Origin: Martinezella rhizogenes
GTDB lineage: Bacteria > Pseudomonadota > Alphaproteobacteria > Rhizobiales > Rhizobiaceae
Direction: 5' to 3'
Length of the DNA stretch: 64,000 nt
Assembly: GCF_007002745.1 (NCBI RefSeq)
Contig: NZ_SGNY01000009.1
Location: 1-64,000 of the forward strand
Within the stretch, counting starts at the first letter, position 1. Every line of letters begins with the position of its first letter. The translations under genes and the position numbers were made by a program. This document shows positions 38,019-46,988 of the stretch, piece by piece. The notes below the pieces were generated by a model. The model did not search any database. It worked only from the letters and a program-made list of their open reading frames with translations, and was not told the origin of the DNA.

Positions 38019-39206
38019 GTGAGCGAACGCGCAGCATTCAATTGGCAGGACCCTTTCCTGCTCGAAGACCAACTGACCGACGACGAGCGGATGATCCGCG
38101 ATGCCGCCGCCGCCTTCGGCAAATCCGAACTCCTGCCGCGCGTATCGGAAGCCTATCTTTCTGAAACGACCGAACCGGAACTGTTCCGGCTGATGGGCCG
38201 CACCGGCCTGCTCGGCGTCACCCTGCCGGAAGAATATGGCGCGGCCAATGCAAGCTACGTGGCTTACGGCCTCGTCGCCCGCGAGGTGGAGCGGATCGAC
38301 AGCGGTTATCGCTCGATGATGAGCGTGCAATCCTCGCTCGTCATCCACCCGATCTTTGCCTATGGCTCGGACGAGCAGAAGAAGAAATATCTGCCCGGCC
38401 TCGTTTCCGGTGAACTTATCGGCTGTTTCGGCCTCACCGAGCCGGATGCGGGCTCGGATCCCGGCGGCATGAAGACCCGCGCCGAAAAGATCGCCGGCGG
38501 CTATCGCCTGCGCGGTTCGAAAATGTGGATTTCCAACGCGCCGATCGCCGATGTCTTCGTCGTCTGGGCGAAATCGGAAGCCCATGACAACCAGATCCGC
38601 GGCTTCGTACTGGAAAAAGGCATGAAGGGCCTTTCCGCCCCCAAGATCGGCGGCAAACTTTCGCTGCGCGCCTCGATCACCGGCGAGATCGTCATGGATG
38701 GCGTCGAAGTCGGTGAAGACGCGTTGCTGCCGAATGTTTCCGGTCTCAAAGGCCCGTTCGGCTGCCTCAACCGCGCCCGCTACGGCATTTCCTGGGGCGT
38801 GCTCGGCGCTGCCGAAGATTGCTGGTTCCGTGCCCTTCAATATGGCCTCGACCGCAAGCAGTTCGGCAAGCCGCTCGCCGGCATGCAGCTTTACCAGAAG
38901 AAGCTCGCCGACATGCAGACCGAAATCGCACTCGGCCTTCAGGCATCGCTGCGCGTCGGCCGGCTGATGGACGAGCACAAGATGGCGCCGGAAATGATCT
39001 CCATCGTCAAGCGCAACAATTGCGGCAAGGCACTGGATATTGCCCGCCAGGCCCGCGACATGCATGGTGGCAACGGCATCCAGATCGAATACCACGTCAT
39101 GCGCCACGCCCAGAACCTTGAAACGGTCAATACCTATGAGGGCACGCATGACGTTCACGCGCTGATCCTCGGCCGGGCGCAGACGGGCATTCAGGCGTTT
39201 TTCTGA
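38019..39206 (+). CDS. gcdH: Glutaryl-CoA dehydrogenase
   Basis: 395-residue FAD acyl-CoA dehydrogenase that oxidises and decarboxylates glutaryl-CoA to crotonyl-CoA in lysine/tryptophan and glutarate catabolism. Family signatures are [20 protein letters not shown] near residues 137-156, [18 protein letters not shown] near 168 and the catalytic Glu in [20 protein letters not shown] near 370-389. It starts with GTG, supported by CCGGAGG seven bases upstream. A perfect terminator hairpin lies about 170 bases after the stop. It is a single gene controlled by the divergent LysR. Confidence 0.94.
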   Translation: MSERAAFNWQDPFLLEDQLTDDERMIRDAAAAFGKSELLPRVSEAYLSETTEPELFRLMGRTGLLGVTLPEEYGAANASYVAYGLVAREVERIDSGYRSMMSVQSSLVIHPIFAYGSDEQKKKYLPGLVSGELIGCFGLTEPDAGSDPGGMKTRAEKIAGGYRLRGSKMWISNAPIADVFVVWAKSEAHDNQIRGFVLEKGMKGLSAPKIGGKLSLRASITGEIVMDGVEVGEDALLPNVSGLKGPFGCLNRARYGISWGVLGAAEDCWFRALQYGLDRKQFGKPLAGMQLYQKKLADMQTEIALGLQASLRVGRLMDEHKMAPEMISIVKRNNCGKALDIARQARDMHGGNGIQIEYHVMRHAQNLETVNTYEGTHDVHALILGRAQTGIQAFF

Positions 39207-39259
39207 GGCTTTCTCGGTGTCGAGGAATTAGGTTTTGCAGAGGCCTAAAACTTCTCCTT

Positions 39260-39346
39260 CGTCATGCTCGGGCCTGACCCGAGCATCTGCGACGGATTGA
39301 TTTTACGCTACGTGGTTGGATCCTCGGGACAAGCCCGAGGATGACG
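39260..39346. repeat. Short palindromic intergenic repeat, copy 3
   Basis: Runs from CGTCATGCTCGGGCCTGACC to CCCGAGGATGACG, with two hairpins (GCTCGGGCCTGACCCGAGC and TCCTCGGGACAAGCCCGAGGA). Its left half is almost identical to copy 4 (52272-52357), and its right half also matches copies 1 and 4. It lies between gcdH and the terminator at 39379. Confidence 0.75.
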
Positions 39347-39378
39347 ACAAGCGGAAGACAAGTTTTGCCGCAGCTTGA

Positions 39379-39415
39379 GACCTCCGAAAATCATTTCGGA
39401 GGTCTTTTTGTTTTT
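39379..39415 (+). terminator. Rho-independent terminator after gcdH
   Basis: Perfect 11-base stem GACCTCCGAAA/TTTCGGAGGTC with a 4-base loop, followed by TTTTTGTTTTT on the plus strand. It ends transcription coming from gcdH and separates it from the convergent receptor gene. On the minus strand no T-run follows, so it is one-directional. Confidence 0.85.
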
Positions 39416-39431
39416 CAGTTCGGGTGACGGC

Positions 39432-41525
39432 TCAGAAGGTGCCGCGAACGCCGATGCCGAACATGCGCGGTTCGGTCATGCTGGCCTCGATGCCGCCAAT
39501 GCCGCGGTTCTCCTTCATCAGCGTCGGCGCACGCTCGTCGAAGACGTTCTTGACGTAAGCGTAGAATTCAAGCTCCTCCTGGAACTTGTAGCTCGCCCGC
39601 ACATCCGCGATCGTATAGGGCTCGATCGCATAAACGGCCTTGTTATCCGTGTCGGAGTAATAACCGTCGAGATGGCGCACCTGCCCCGAGACGGTGAACT
39701 TGTCCGTCACGTCCCAGCTGGCGCCGATGGTGAAGCTGTAACCGGGTGACTTGGCGAATTCCTTGCCGAGATAGGCGGAATTGCTGGAAATCTCGTCGAT
39801 TTTCGTCTTCAGCAAACCGGCGCTGGCCTTGAGCGTCAGATTGTCGAGAACCTGATAATCGGCACCGATTTCAAGGCCGTAAGCATGGGCTTCTTCGGCA
39901 TTGACGGTGTAGGATTCGCTGATGCCCGTGGACACGACGATCGGCACGTTGAACTGCGCATCCTTCATGTCCATGTAGAACAGGTTGCCGTTGATCGTCA
40001 GCGTATCATCCAGCAAGCTGGCGCGGGTGAAGAGCTCATAGTTCCAGATGGTTTCCTTGTCGAAGGTGCGCCATTTGCTGGTCGTCAGGTCAAATGCAAC
40101 GCCGCCGGGATTGTAACCGCGGCTGATTAAACCGCCCACCGTCCAGTCATCATTCACGGAATAAGCGAGCGAGGCCTTCGGCAGAATTTCAGAGAAAGTC
40201 TCGTCATAATTGACCGAACTTCTGCTTGTGGCGCTCAGCGTTCTGTAACCGTTGCGCTGAATCTGGTCCTGCTGGTAGCGCAGACCGCCGGTCAGCGTCC
40301 ATTGATCCGTCAGGCGATAGCTCAGTTCGCTGAAGAGACCGAGATTATCCTTGGTGTCGTTGAAGCGCGATGTTCCGCGCAGATAAAGCACTTCATCGGC
40401 TTTCGTATGTGCGTAGAAAATACCCGCCACGCCGCTCAACACATCTTCTTGATCACCGAAGGTCACACGGGTTTCGTGGGAGGTGTTCTTCAGGTCGATA
40501 TCGGCATCGCCGGTATTGGCAATGCCGACCCTGCGCTTGGCGATGGAGGAGGAAAACTGCGTCTGGTTGAACAGTTTCACACCATTTTCGAAATCATAGT
40601 TGATGTCGAGGATGCCGGTATTGGTATACTGGCTGAAGCTCGGCATCGTGTTGGTGATATGGTTCAGATCCTCGAAAGGACGCGATGCCGCTTCCTGGCT
40701 CGGACGATTGGAAGCATTATAGGAATAGGTGAGCTTGGTCGAAAGGCCGGGGATTTCCGAAGGTTCCCATAGAAGCTTGAAACGACCGTTGAACTCCTTG
40801 AAGTTCTGATCCGTGCCGTCATGGGCAAAAGCGGAATTGATATAGTCGATGAAGGTGTCACGACCGGAATAGTCGATCGCCATGCGTGCCGCCAGTTCGT
40901 CTTCGATCAGCGGACCGGAAAAGGCGAAGGAACCACGCTTCTGGTGATAATTACCGATCTCGGCCTGATAGCTCGCTTCCGGCGTAAATGTCGGGTCTTT
41001 GGTATTGACGAGGATGGCGCCGGCAATGGCGTTCGCACCCTGTGAGGTGGTCTGCGGGCCGCGGAAGACCTCGATGCTGTCGACATCCCAGATGGAGGTC
41101 GCGCCATAGATGAACTCGTTATAACCGAGATAGTGACCATCGACATTGATCGTGGCGCGCGGCACCGTGCCGGTAAAGAATGCGATGGAACCCGTATTCG
41201 GTCCCTGCGTGTCCTGTCCGCGAATGATCGGGGCGCTGACATTGTCGGTGTAAACGACGTTCGGAATATCCTTGATCGCATCCGAAACGGTCGGGTCGCC
41301 GGTCTTTTCCTTTTTGATTTTCTCGCTGGATATGACCGAAACGGACGACGCCGTGTTCTTCATATCACGCGCCACTTTTTCACCGGTCACGACGATCGGT
41401 TTGAGAACGGTCGTCCCCGCTGTCTCAGCCTGTTGATCCTGACCCAGGACCGGCGTTACAAACAGCGTCGCCAGCGTCAGAACGCTGACCCCGTTCATCA
41501 AACGACCGTTAGAGCGAAACCCCAT
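39432..41525 (-). CDS. TonB-dependent siderophore receptor (FyuA-like)
   Basis: 697-residue outer-membrane receptor. A signal peptide of about 28 residues (ends VTPVLG) is followed by a TonB-box-like region (TVLKPIVVTGEKV), the plug domain (VSVISSEKIKK, RGQDTQG, VEVFRGPQTTSQGANAIAG-type motif) and a beta barrel. The ISRGYNPGGVAFD segment resembles the FyuA/pesticin receptor group. The C-terminus ends in aromatic F (GIGVRGTF), as in outer-membrane barrels. The start has AGGGGTG upstream. A TGA-N9-TCA box just upstream suggests iron control. It probably imports the ferric siderophore made by the neighbouring cluster, but a different siderophore cannot be excluded. Confidence 0.9.
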   Translation of the reverse strand: MGFRSNGRLMNGVSVLTLATLFVTPVLGQDQQAETAGTTVLKPIVVTGEKVARDMKNTASSVSVISSEKIKKEKTGDPTVSDAIKDIPNVVYTDNVSAPIIRGQDTQGPNTGSIAFFTGTVPRATINVDGHYLGYNEFIYGATSIWDVDSIEVFRGPQTTSQGANAIAGAILVNTKDPTFTPEASYQAEIGNYHQKRGSFAFSGPLIEDELAARMAIDYSGRDTFIDYINSAFAHDGTDQNFKEFNGRFKLLWEPSEIPGLSTKLTYSYNASNRPSQEAASRPFEDLNHITNTMPSFSQYTNTGILDINYDFENGVKLFNQTQFSSSIAKRRVGIANTGDADIDLKNTSHETRVTFGDQEDVLSGVAGIFYAHTKADEVLYLRGTSRFNDTKDNLGLFSELSYRLTDQWTLTGGLRYQQDQIQRNGYRTLSATSRSSVNYDETFSEILPKASLAYSVNDDWTVGGLISRGYNPGGVAFDLTTSKWRTFDKETIWNYELFTRASLLDDTLTINGNLFYMDMKDAQFNVPIVVSTGISESYTVNAEEAHAYGLEIGADYQVLDNLTLKASAGLLKTKIDEISSNSAYLGKEFAKSPGYSFTIGASWDVTDKFTVSGQVRHLDGYYSDTDNKAVYAIEPYTIADVRASYKFQEELEFYAYVKNVFDERAPTLMKENRGIGGIEASMTEPRMFGIGVRGTF

Positions 41526-41545
41526 AACACACCCCTAAATAAACA

Positions 41546-41560
41546 TGAGTATTAAAGTCA
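41546..41560. promoter_or_regulatory. Candidate RirA iron box (IRO) of the receptor gene
   Basis: TGA-GTATTAAAG-TCA matches the TGA-N9-TCA core of rhizobial RirA boxes and sits 21 bases upstream of the receptor start. Extended to ATGA...TCAT it remains partly palindromic. It is weaker than the box at 58275-58289. Confidence 0.5.
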
Positions 41561-41789
41561 TATTCAAGTAACGGAAGCGTTATCTGTTTCGCAATAGAGA
41601 ATACGTTCTGCATTGCGGACAACCGGGGTTCCGTAACGGGATGTGCCATATTTACAACAAAATTTATCGACCACGCCTCAGCGCCACGATTGGCAAAGTG
41701 TCGCAACGGCCGGTTTTCCTGCCAGAAATCAATTCCGGTTTTCGGGCCGATGCGTTAGGCATACGCAATTCAAAAATGAGGGAATCGGC

Positions 41790-42575
41790 TTGAACGCCAT
41801 GAATGACGATGCCGATGACCTGCCTGAGAACGAGGGCGAGAAGCGTTCGGCGCTCATTCAATCCGTGTCGATCGCGGCGCGTTTTCTCGATCTTCTTGCA
41901 AAATCAGAGACGGCAGTCGCGCTTGGCGAACTGGCCAAACGCGCCGGCACCGGCCGTTCCACCACGCACCGTTATATGCAGAGTCTGGTGCGGGAAGGAC
42001 TGGTGACCCAGGATCCCGCAAGCGGCTGCTACGATCTCGGACCGGCGGCACTGGGGATTGGCATCAGCGCGCTGCGACGAATCAATCCGGTCGAGACCGC
42101 CGGTCGCCAGATGAAGAATCTGGCCTCGCAGATCGGCGCCAGCTGCGGCGTGGCGATCTGGACCGATCGCGGCCCGACTGTGGTGCGATGGCACAGGAGC
42201 GCCAGCTTCTCCATCAGTACCGTGGCGCTCGGGGATGTTTTGCCGCTGGACAACAGCGCCTGCGGGCTGGTTTTTCAGGCTTACCTCCCGGCTGACAGAA
42301 TTGCCGCCGTGCGCAAATTGCAGCCGGCCGCCTTTCGCGGCGCACGACCAGAGGCGAAGGTTCTCAACGCCATCCGCGAGGCAGGCGGTGCGGAACTCAA
42401 CGAACATCTGTTTTCCGCTCTGACGGGAAAGGCGGCCCCGGTTTTCGACGCCCAGCGCGAAATCTGTTGTGTCGTCACCACCGTATCCTTCCTGGCAACC
42501 GCCGAGGCCGAGGGACATTTTTCGCGACTGCTCGAAACGGCCAGAAAAGCCACAGGCGAATCCGGCGGATCGTAA
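41790..42575 (+). CDS. IclR-family transcriptional regulator
   Basis: 261-residue IclR regulator. The helix-turn-helix is VALGELAKRAGTGRSTTHRY near residues 39-58 and the effector domain begins about residue 95 (NPVETAGRQMKNLASQIGAS). A TTG start at 41790 is preferred because GAGGGA lies six bases upstream; the ATG at 41799 is the alternative and removes three residues. The gene is divergent from the TonB receptor and convergent with the flavin monooxygenase, whose stop is two bases from its own. It may regulate one or both. The effector is unknown. Confidence 0.85.
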   Translation: MNAMNDDADDLPENEGEKRSALIQSVSIAARFLDLLAKSETAVALGELAKRAGTGRSTTHRYMQSLVREGLVTQDPASGCYDLGPAALGIGISALRRINPVETAGRQMKNLASQIGASCGVAIWTDRGPTVVRWHRSASFSISTVALGDVLPLDNSACGLVFQAYLPADRIAAVRKLQPAAFRGARPEAKVLNAIREAGGAELNEHLFSALTGKAAPVFDAQREICCVVTTVSFLATAEAEGHFSRLLETARKATGESGGS

Positions 42576-42577
42576 AC

Positions 42578-43879
42578 CTATTCGGCCAGATGCTCCGCAA
42601 AGGTGTGGCCGGAATAGCCGGTGCGGAAAAGCCCGGCATCGCCAAGCCTGGGAAGCAACCGCTCCAATACCAGCCGCATTGACGCGACAGACCCGCCGGG
42701 CACCGCGACGAAACCGTCTATCGCACCGGCCTGCGCCCATTCCCGAATGGTTTCAAAAGCATCCTCCACGGTGCCGATGACCTGCCAATGGCCGGACCCC
42801 ATCACTTCCGGCCTTTGCAGCAGGTCCCCGACGCTCAAGGTTTCCCGCTCGATCAACCGGCGCAAGAGGTTGGCATGGGTGCGACTTCTGGGTGTTTCAG
42901 GCGGCGATGGCAAATCCGAAACGGTGACGATCCGTGTGAGCGGCCAATCCGAGAGATCAAGGCCCGTCATGTCGCGGATGGAGGCAAAGGCACGGGCACG
43001 GTTGGCGCGAGCATGGGTCTCCGCGAAGAGTTCCAGCGCCTCCTTTTGGGTCTCCGCCAGATAGAGGCTGAGGCCCGGCATCAGCTTCACCCCATCCGGC
43101 TTGCGGCCATGCCCCTCGGCACGGCGGCGCAGATCCGCCCTGAGTTCGATGGCCGCCTGCATATCCGGCGTGGAGGCAAAGACCGCATCCGCCACCGACG
43201 AGGCAAAATCACGGCCTTCCGGCGACGCACCCGCCTGCACCAGCGGAATGCGGCTGGCATGGGCCGGCAGGTTGAGCGGGCCTTTGACGCTGAAGTGCGG
43301 CCCTTCATGCGCAACCGGCCGCACCAGCGAGGAATCGGCAAAACGCCCGCTTTCCCTGTCGAGCTTCAACGCCTCGTTCGGAAAACTTGCCCAGAGCTGC
43401 CGCACCACCTGCGTGAATTCGGCGGCGCGTTCATAACGCTCCTGCGGCGACGGCATTTGCTTGAGGCCGAAATTTTCGTGGCCGTCGAGGGCGGTGACGA
43501 TGTTCCAGCCCGCCCGGCCATTGCTCAGCCAGTTCAGCGACTGAATCTGGCGGGCAACCACATAGGGTGGCAGAAAGGTCGTCGAAACCGTGGATAACAG
43601 GCCGACGCGACTGGTCTCCCGGGCGATTGCGGCGAGAAGCATGGTCGGGTCCATGCTGGCAAATCCGCCGCCGGTTTCCAGCCCTTCGGTGCGCAGAAAA
43701 AGCGTATCGGGCCGGAAGACGAAATCCACATGCGCCGCCTCGGCGCGCTGCGCCAGATCGACGAAATAATCGCTGGAAAACACCCCATCTATATCGCTGT
43801 TCGCGCGCCGCCACGCCTCGCCGCTGAGCCAGGTTGGGGCCAGCGACATGCCGACATGGAGCTTGGCTGCGACTGACAT
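42578..43879 (-). CDS. LLM-class flavin-dependent monooxygenase (NtaA/EmoA/SnaA group)
   Basis: 433-residue bacterial-luciferase-like monooxygenase of the NtaA/SnaA/DszA group, which uses reduced FMN from a partner reductase. It contains DFVFRPDTLFLR near residue 51, TSRVGLLSTVSTTFLPPYVV near 90, the group signature SNGRAGWNIVTAL near 119-131 and PLVQAGASPEGRDFASSVAD near 214. GAGGTG precedes the start. No reductase gene is nearby. Known members oxidise aminopolycarboxylates (NTA, EDTA), sulfur compounds and other N- or S-substrates. Its location between a TonB receptor/IclR pair and a ferric-siderophore ABC operon hints at a role in breaking down an imported iron chelate, but that is inference. 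Confidence 0.88.
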   Translation of the reverse strand: MSVAAKLHVGMSLAPTWLSGEAWRRANSDIDGVFSSDYFVDLAQRAEAAHVDFVFRPDTLFLRTEGLETGGGFASMDPTMLLAAIARETSRVGLLSTVSTTFLPPYVVARQIQSLNWLSNGRAGWNIVTALDGHENFGLKQMPSPQERYERAAEFTQVVRQLWASFPNEALKLDRESGRFADSSLVRPVAHEGPHFSVKGPLNLPAHASRIPLVQAGASPEGRDFASSVADAVFASTPDMQAAIELRADLRRRAEGHGRKPDGVKLMPGLSLYLAETQKEALELFAETHARANRARAFASIRDMTGLDLSDWPLTRIVTVSDLPSPPETPRSRTHANLLRRLIERETLSVGDLLQRPEVMGSGHWQVIGTVEDAFETIREWAQAGAIDGFVAVPGGSVASMRLVLERLLPRLGDAGLFRTGYSGHTFAEHLAE

Positions 43880-44102
43880 AATGCACCTCGACTGAAATAA
43901 CCGGGAAAAAATCTGCGGGTTGAATCGGCAAATTTCGATTTGTGGAGAATTTTACTATAGTTTAGTGTCGCTTCAAGATCAGAGCGTCGCGCTTGCCGGA
44001 ACGAGATCCGTTTTTCGCAAGATCGATATTTAAATTCAAATACTTATAACGGCTGTGCGACGTCTCGACGCATGGCCGAATGAATAATAGGAGTTGTATC
44101 CG

Positions 44103-44894
44103 GTGCTTGATGCGACGGACCTTCACGCCAGCTACGGACACGTCCCCGTCTTGAGAGGACTGTCCGCCCGTTTCCAGGCCGGGCGGGTGACGGCGCTGGT
44201 CGGCCCGAATGGCTGCGGCAAGTCGACGCTGTTGAAAACCATCATGGGTTTCCTGCCTTTGTCATCAGGCACAATAAGGCTGGGTGAGCGTTTGATCGGC
44301 GAAATCGGACGCCGGGAACTCGCCCGCCGCATCGCCTATCTGCCGCAGGAATGCCATTGCCCTGACTATATGACGCTTGGCGAGTTGGTTGAGCTTGCCG
44401 GTTACGCCCGCTACGGGCTTGGCGGCGGCCCGACCGAGCGCGACCGCACACTTTTTGCCGAGGCGCTGAAGACCGTCGGGCTGGAAGACAAGGCGAAAGC
44501 ACAGGTCAACACGCTGTCCGGCGGCCAGCGCCAGCGCGCCTTCATCGCCATGGTGCTGGCTCAGGATACCGACGTGATCCTGATGGACGAGCCGGTCAAC
44601 CATCTCGACATGAAATATCAATATGCCGTTCTCGGCCTCGTGCGCGAATTGACCGACAGGCACGGCAAGACCGTGATCGTCGTGCTGCATGACCTCAACC
44701 TCGCCTCCACTTTCGCCGATGATGTCATCATGCTGAAAGCCGGGCGGGTTCTGGCATCCGGGCCGGTTCAAAAAACCGTCACGCCCGAAAATGTCGCCGA
44801 GGTCTTCGATCTCGAAGCCGATATCTTCTCCCGTCAGGGGCGGCTCATCTGCGTGCCCAGGCTGGAGCGGCAGGAACAGGCCATTCCGGCATGA
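44103..44894 (+). CDS. Ferric-siderophore ABC transporter ATPase (FecE/FepC type)
   Basis: 263-residue ATPase of the iron-siderophore/B12 class. Walker A is GPNGCGKSTLLKTIMGFLPL near residue 34, the Q-loop region is IAYLPQECHCPDYMTLGELV, the signature is LSGGQRQRAFIAMVL and Walker B is VILMDEPVNHLD, followed by HDLNLA. A GTG start at 44103 is preferred since GGAG lies nine bases upstream; a TTG three codons earlier leaves no spacing. It is the first of four tightly packed genes (ATPase, two permeases, binding protein), and its stop overlaps the first permease. Confidence 0.92.
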   Translation: MLDATDLHASYGHVPVLRGLSARFQAGRVTALVGPNGCGKSTLLKTIMGFLPLSSGTIRLGERLIGEIGRRELARRIAYLPQECHCPDYMTLGELVELAGYARYGLGGGPTERDRTLFAEALKTVGLEDKAKAQVNTLSGGQRQRAFIAMVLAQDTDVILMDEPVNHLDMKYQYAVLGLVRELTDRHGKTVIVVLHDLNLASTFADDVIMLKAGRVLASGPVQKTVTPENVAEVFDLEADIFSRQGRLICVPRLERQEQAIPA

Positions 44895-45904
44895 CCTCGA
44901 AAATAACACTGATTTTTGCCGCCGCGCTGCTGCTGGCCGCCATCCTCACTATCAATCTGCTCGTCATGAGCGGCGACATGCCGCTTGCCGAAATCGCGGC
45001 AACGCTCTGGCGCGGCGAGGCCGACACCTATGAACAGTCGGTGCTTCTCTATCAGCAAATCCCGCGCTCGCTGATTGCGATCTATGTGGGGGCGACTACG
45101 GCCGTCAGCGGCTGCGTGCTGCAGGGGCTTGTCCGCAATCCCCTCGCCTCACCCTCCACCCTTGGGCTGAATGCCGGTGCGACGCTTTTTGTGGTCACCG
45201 GCGCGCTGGTGTTTGATGTCTCTCCCGAAATACAGGGGCTTACCGCACTCGCGGGCGCCGGTTTCGGTTTCATCGCCTGCTTCTTCGTCGCGCGCCTTGC
45301 CGGACGGTCGAACGATCCGCGCGGCCTGTCGCTCATCCTCGCCGGTGCTCTGGTTTCGATGCTGCTGATCGGCGTAACCAATGCCCTGCTGTTATCAAAC
45401 CCCACACGGCGCAGCGAATTTCTAAGCTGGGTGGGCGGCAATATCAACCACGTCTATGCCGCGCGGCTCACCGATTTCTGGTGGATCGGAGCCATTGCGC
45501 TGGTGATTTTGTTGTCGGTCGCACGACCGCTGACGCTCGTTCTGCTGGGCGCGGAAAAGGCCGCCTCCGCCGGCGTGAACGTGACGCGTATTTCCCGGAT
45601 CGCGCTCTTCGCCACCATGCTGGCGTCAGGTTCGGCCGTGGCGATCTGCGGCCCGATCGGTTTCGTCGGCCTCATTGTGCCGCATATGATCCGGCCGCTG
45701 GTCGGCGTGAATTTCACGCTCGCTTTGCCGGCGTCCGCCCTTGTCGGCGCGGGCCTCTGCGTGCTGGCCGACCTTGGCGCGCAAACTCTATTTGCGCCCT
45801 ATGTGGTCAATACCGGGCTGTTCATGGACCTGCTCGGCGGCCTCGTCTTCATCGTCATCGTCAAGCGCTTTTATCTTTCGCCTTCGCAAAGGGGGCTGTC
45901 ATGA
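44891..45904 (+). CDS. Ferric-siderophore ABC transporter permease (FecC type)
   Basis: 337-residue inner-membrane permease, FecCD family, with about ten hydrophobic segments. Family motifs are RSLIAIYVGATTAVSGCVLQ near residues 59-78, NPLASPSTLGLNAGA near 85 and GPIGFVGLIVPHMIRPLVGV near 256-275. It overlaps the ATPase gene by ATGA and the next permease by ATGA. It pairs with the FecD-type gene to move the ferric siderophore across the inner membrane. Confidence 0.92.
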   Translation: MTSKITLIFAAALLLAAILTINLLVMSGDMPLAEIAATLWRGEADTYEQSVLLYQQIPRSLIAIYVGATTAVSGCVLQGLVRNPLASPSTLGLNAGATLFVVTGALVFDVSPEIQGLTALAGAGFGFIACFFVARLAGRSNDPRGLSLILAGALVSMLLIGVTNALLLSNPTRRSEFLSWVGGNINHVYAARLTDFWWIGAIALVILLSVARPLTLVLLGAEKAASAGVNVTRISRIALFATMLASGSAVAICGPIGFVGLIVPHMIRPLVGVNFTLALPASALVGAGLCVLADLGAQTLFAPYVVNTGLFMDLLGGLVFIVIVKRFYLSPSQRGLS

Positions 45905-46965
45905 AACGACATTTCGCCACCGATGGCAAAGCGGTGCTCAGGCTGCCGAGCGGTCTGCAAATCGGCATCGGCAATCTGAAGGCCGGCCTCGCGCTGATGG
46001 GGCTGGCGCTTGTGCTCGCCGCCATATCCGTCAGCCTCGGCAATACCCAAACCGGTCTGTTCGACCTTTTGCGCGGCCTTGCCGGCGGGCATCTGAGCGA
46101 CGATCAGGCCTATGCGCTATGGACGGTGCGGCTGCCGCGCATTCTGCTCGGCTTCATGGCCGGCTGGAGTGTGGCACTGGCAGGCGCCATGCTGCAATCC
46201 GTCGCCCGCAATCCGCTCGCCGATCCCGGCCTGTTTGGTCTGAGCCAGGGGTCGATGACCACCATCATGCTGCTTCTGGTGCTGGTGCCGGCCGCGCCGA
46301 AAACCATGGTAGCGCTGGCGGCCGTCGGCGGCGGTCTGGCTGTGGCCTTCCTCCTGATCGCGCTTGTTGGACGTGAACGCTCCAGCGGACTTGCCATTCT
46401 GCTGATGGGGATAGCGATCGAATCCGCCCTTTCCTCCGTCTCATCTGTGCTTCTGCTCTACACACCGGCGGAAACGTCGCTTTCACTGGCCGACTGGATG
46501 GCGGGTTCGCTGTTTCAGGCAAGCTGGTCGACCATCCTCGTTTTCGCGCCGCTCTTTGTCGGAAGCATTACCGGTATTTTCCTCATCGGTCGGGCGCTTG
46601 CGGTCTTCGATCTCGGCAACGAGATGGCCATGGCGCTTGGCGAAACCATCAGGCATTCGCGCCCGCTCGTCATTGTTTTCGCGGTCATCCTCAGTGCCTC
46701 AGCCGTGACGGCGGTCGGCCCACTCACCTTTCTCGGCGTCATCGCCCCGCATCTCGCCACTTTCGTTTCGCCCGCCGTTGGCCGGGCCAGGCTTTTCCTG
46801 TCGGGGCTCACCGGCGGCATATTGGTGGTAACCGCCGATACGCTGTCGCGCGGGCTGGTGGCTGATACGCCGATGCCGATCGGCCTTGCGCTGACGCTGA
46901 TCGGCGTGCCGCTTTTCATCCTCACGCTGCGCCTGCAGGCGCTGCGCAGAACCAACAGCCATTGA
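45901..46965 (+). CDS. Ferric-siderophore ABC transporter permease (FecD type)
   Basis: 354-residue inner-membrane permease of the FecCD family. It starts MKRHFATDGKAVLRLPSGLQ, then VRLPRILLGFMAGWSVALAG near residues 76-95, QSVARNPLADPGLFGLSQGS and VGPLTFLGVIAPHLATFVSP near 270. The start at 45901 overlaps the FecC stop; an open frame extending upstream is a shadow of FecC. It is followed by the binding-protein gene 23 bases later. Confidence 0.92.
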   Translation: MKRHFATDGKAVLRLPSGLQIGIGNLKAGLALMGLALVLAAISVSLGNTQTGLFDLLRGLAGGHLSDDQAYALWTVRLPRILLGFMAGWSVALAGAMLQSVARNPLADPGLFGLSQGSMTTIMLLLVLVPAAPKTMVALAAVGGGLAVAFLLIALVGRERSSGLAILLMGIAIESALSSVSSVLLLYTPAETSLSLADWMAGSLFQASWSTILVFAPLFVGSITGIFLIGRALAVFDLGNEMAMALGETIRHSRPLVIVFAVILSASAVTAVGPLTFLGVIAPHLATFVSPAVGRARLFLSGLTGGILVVTADTLSRGLVADTPMPIGLALTLIGVPLFILTLRLQALRRTNSH

Positions 46966-46988
46966 ATGAACTGAATAAAGGGAATGCC

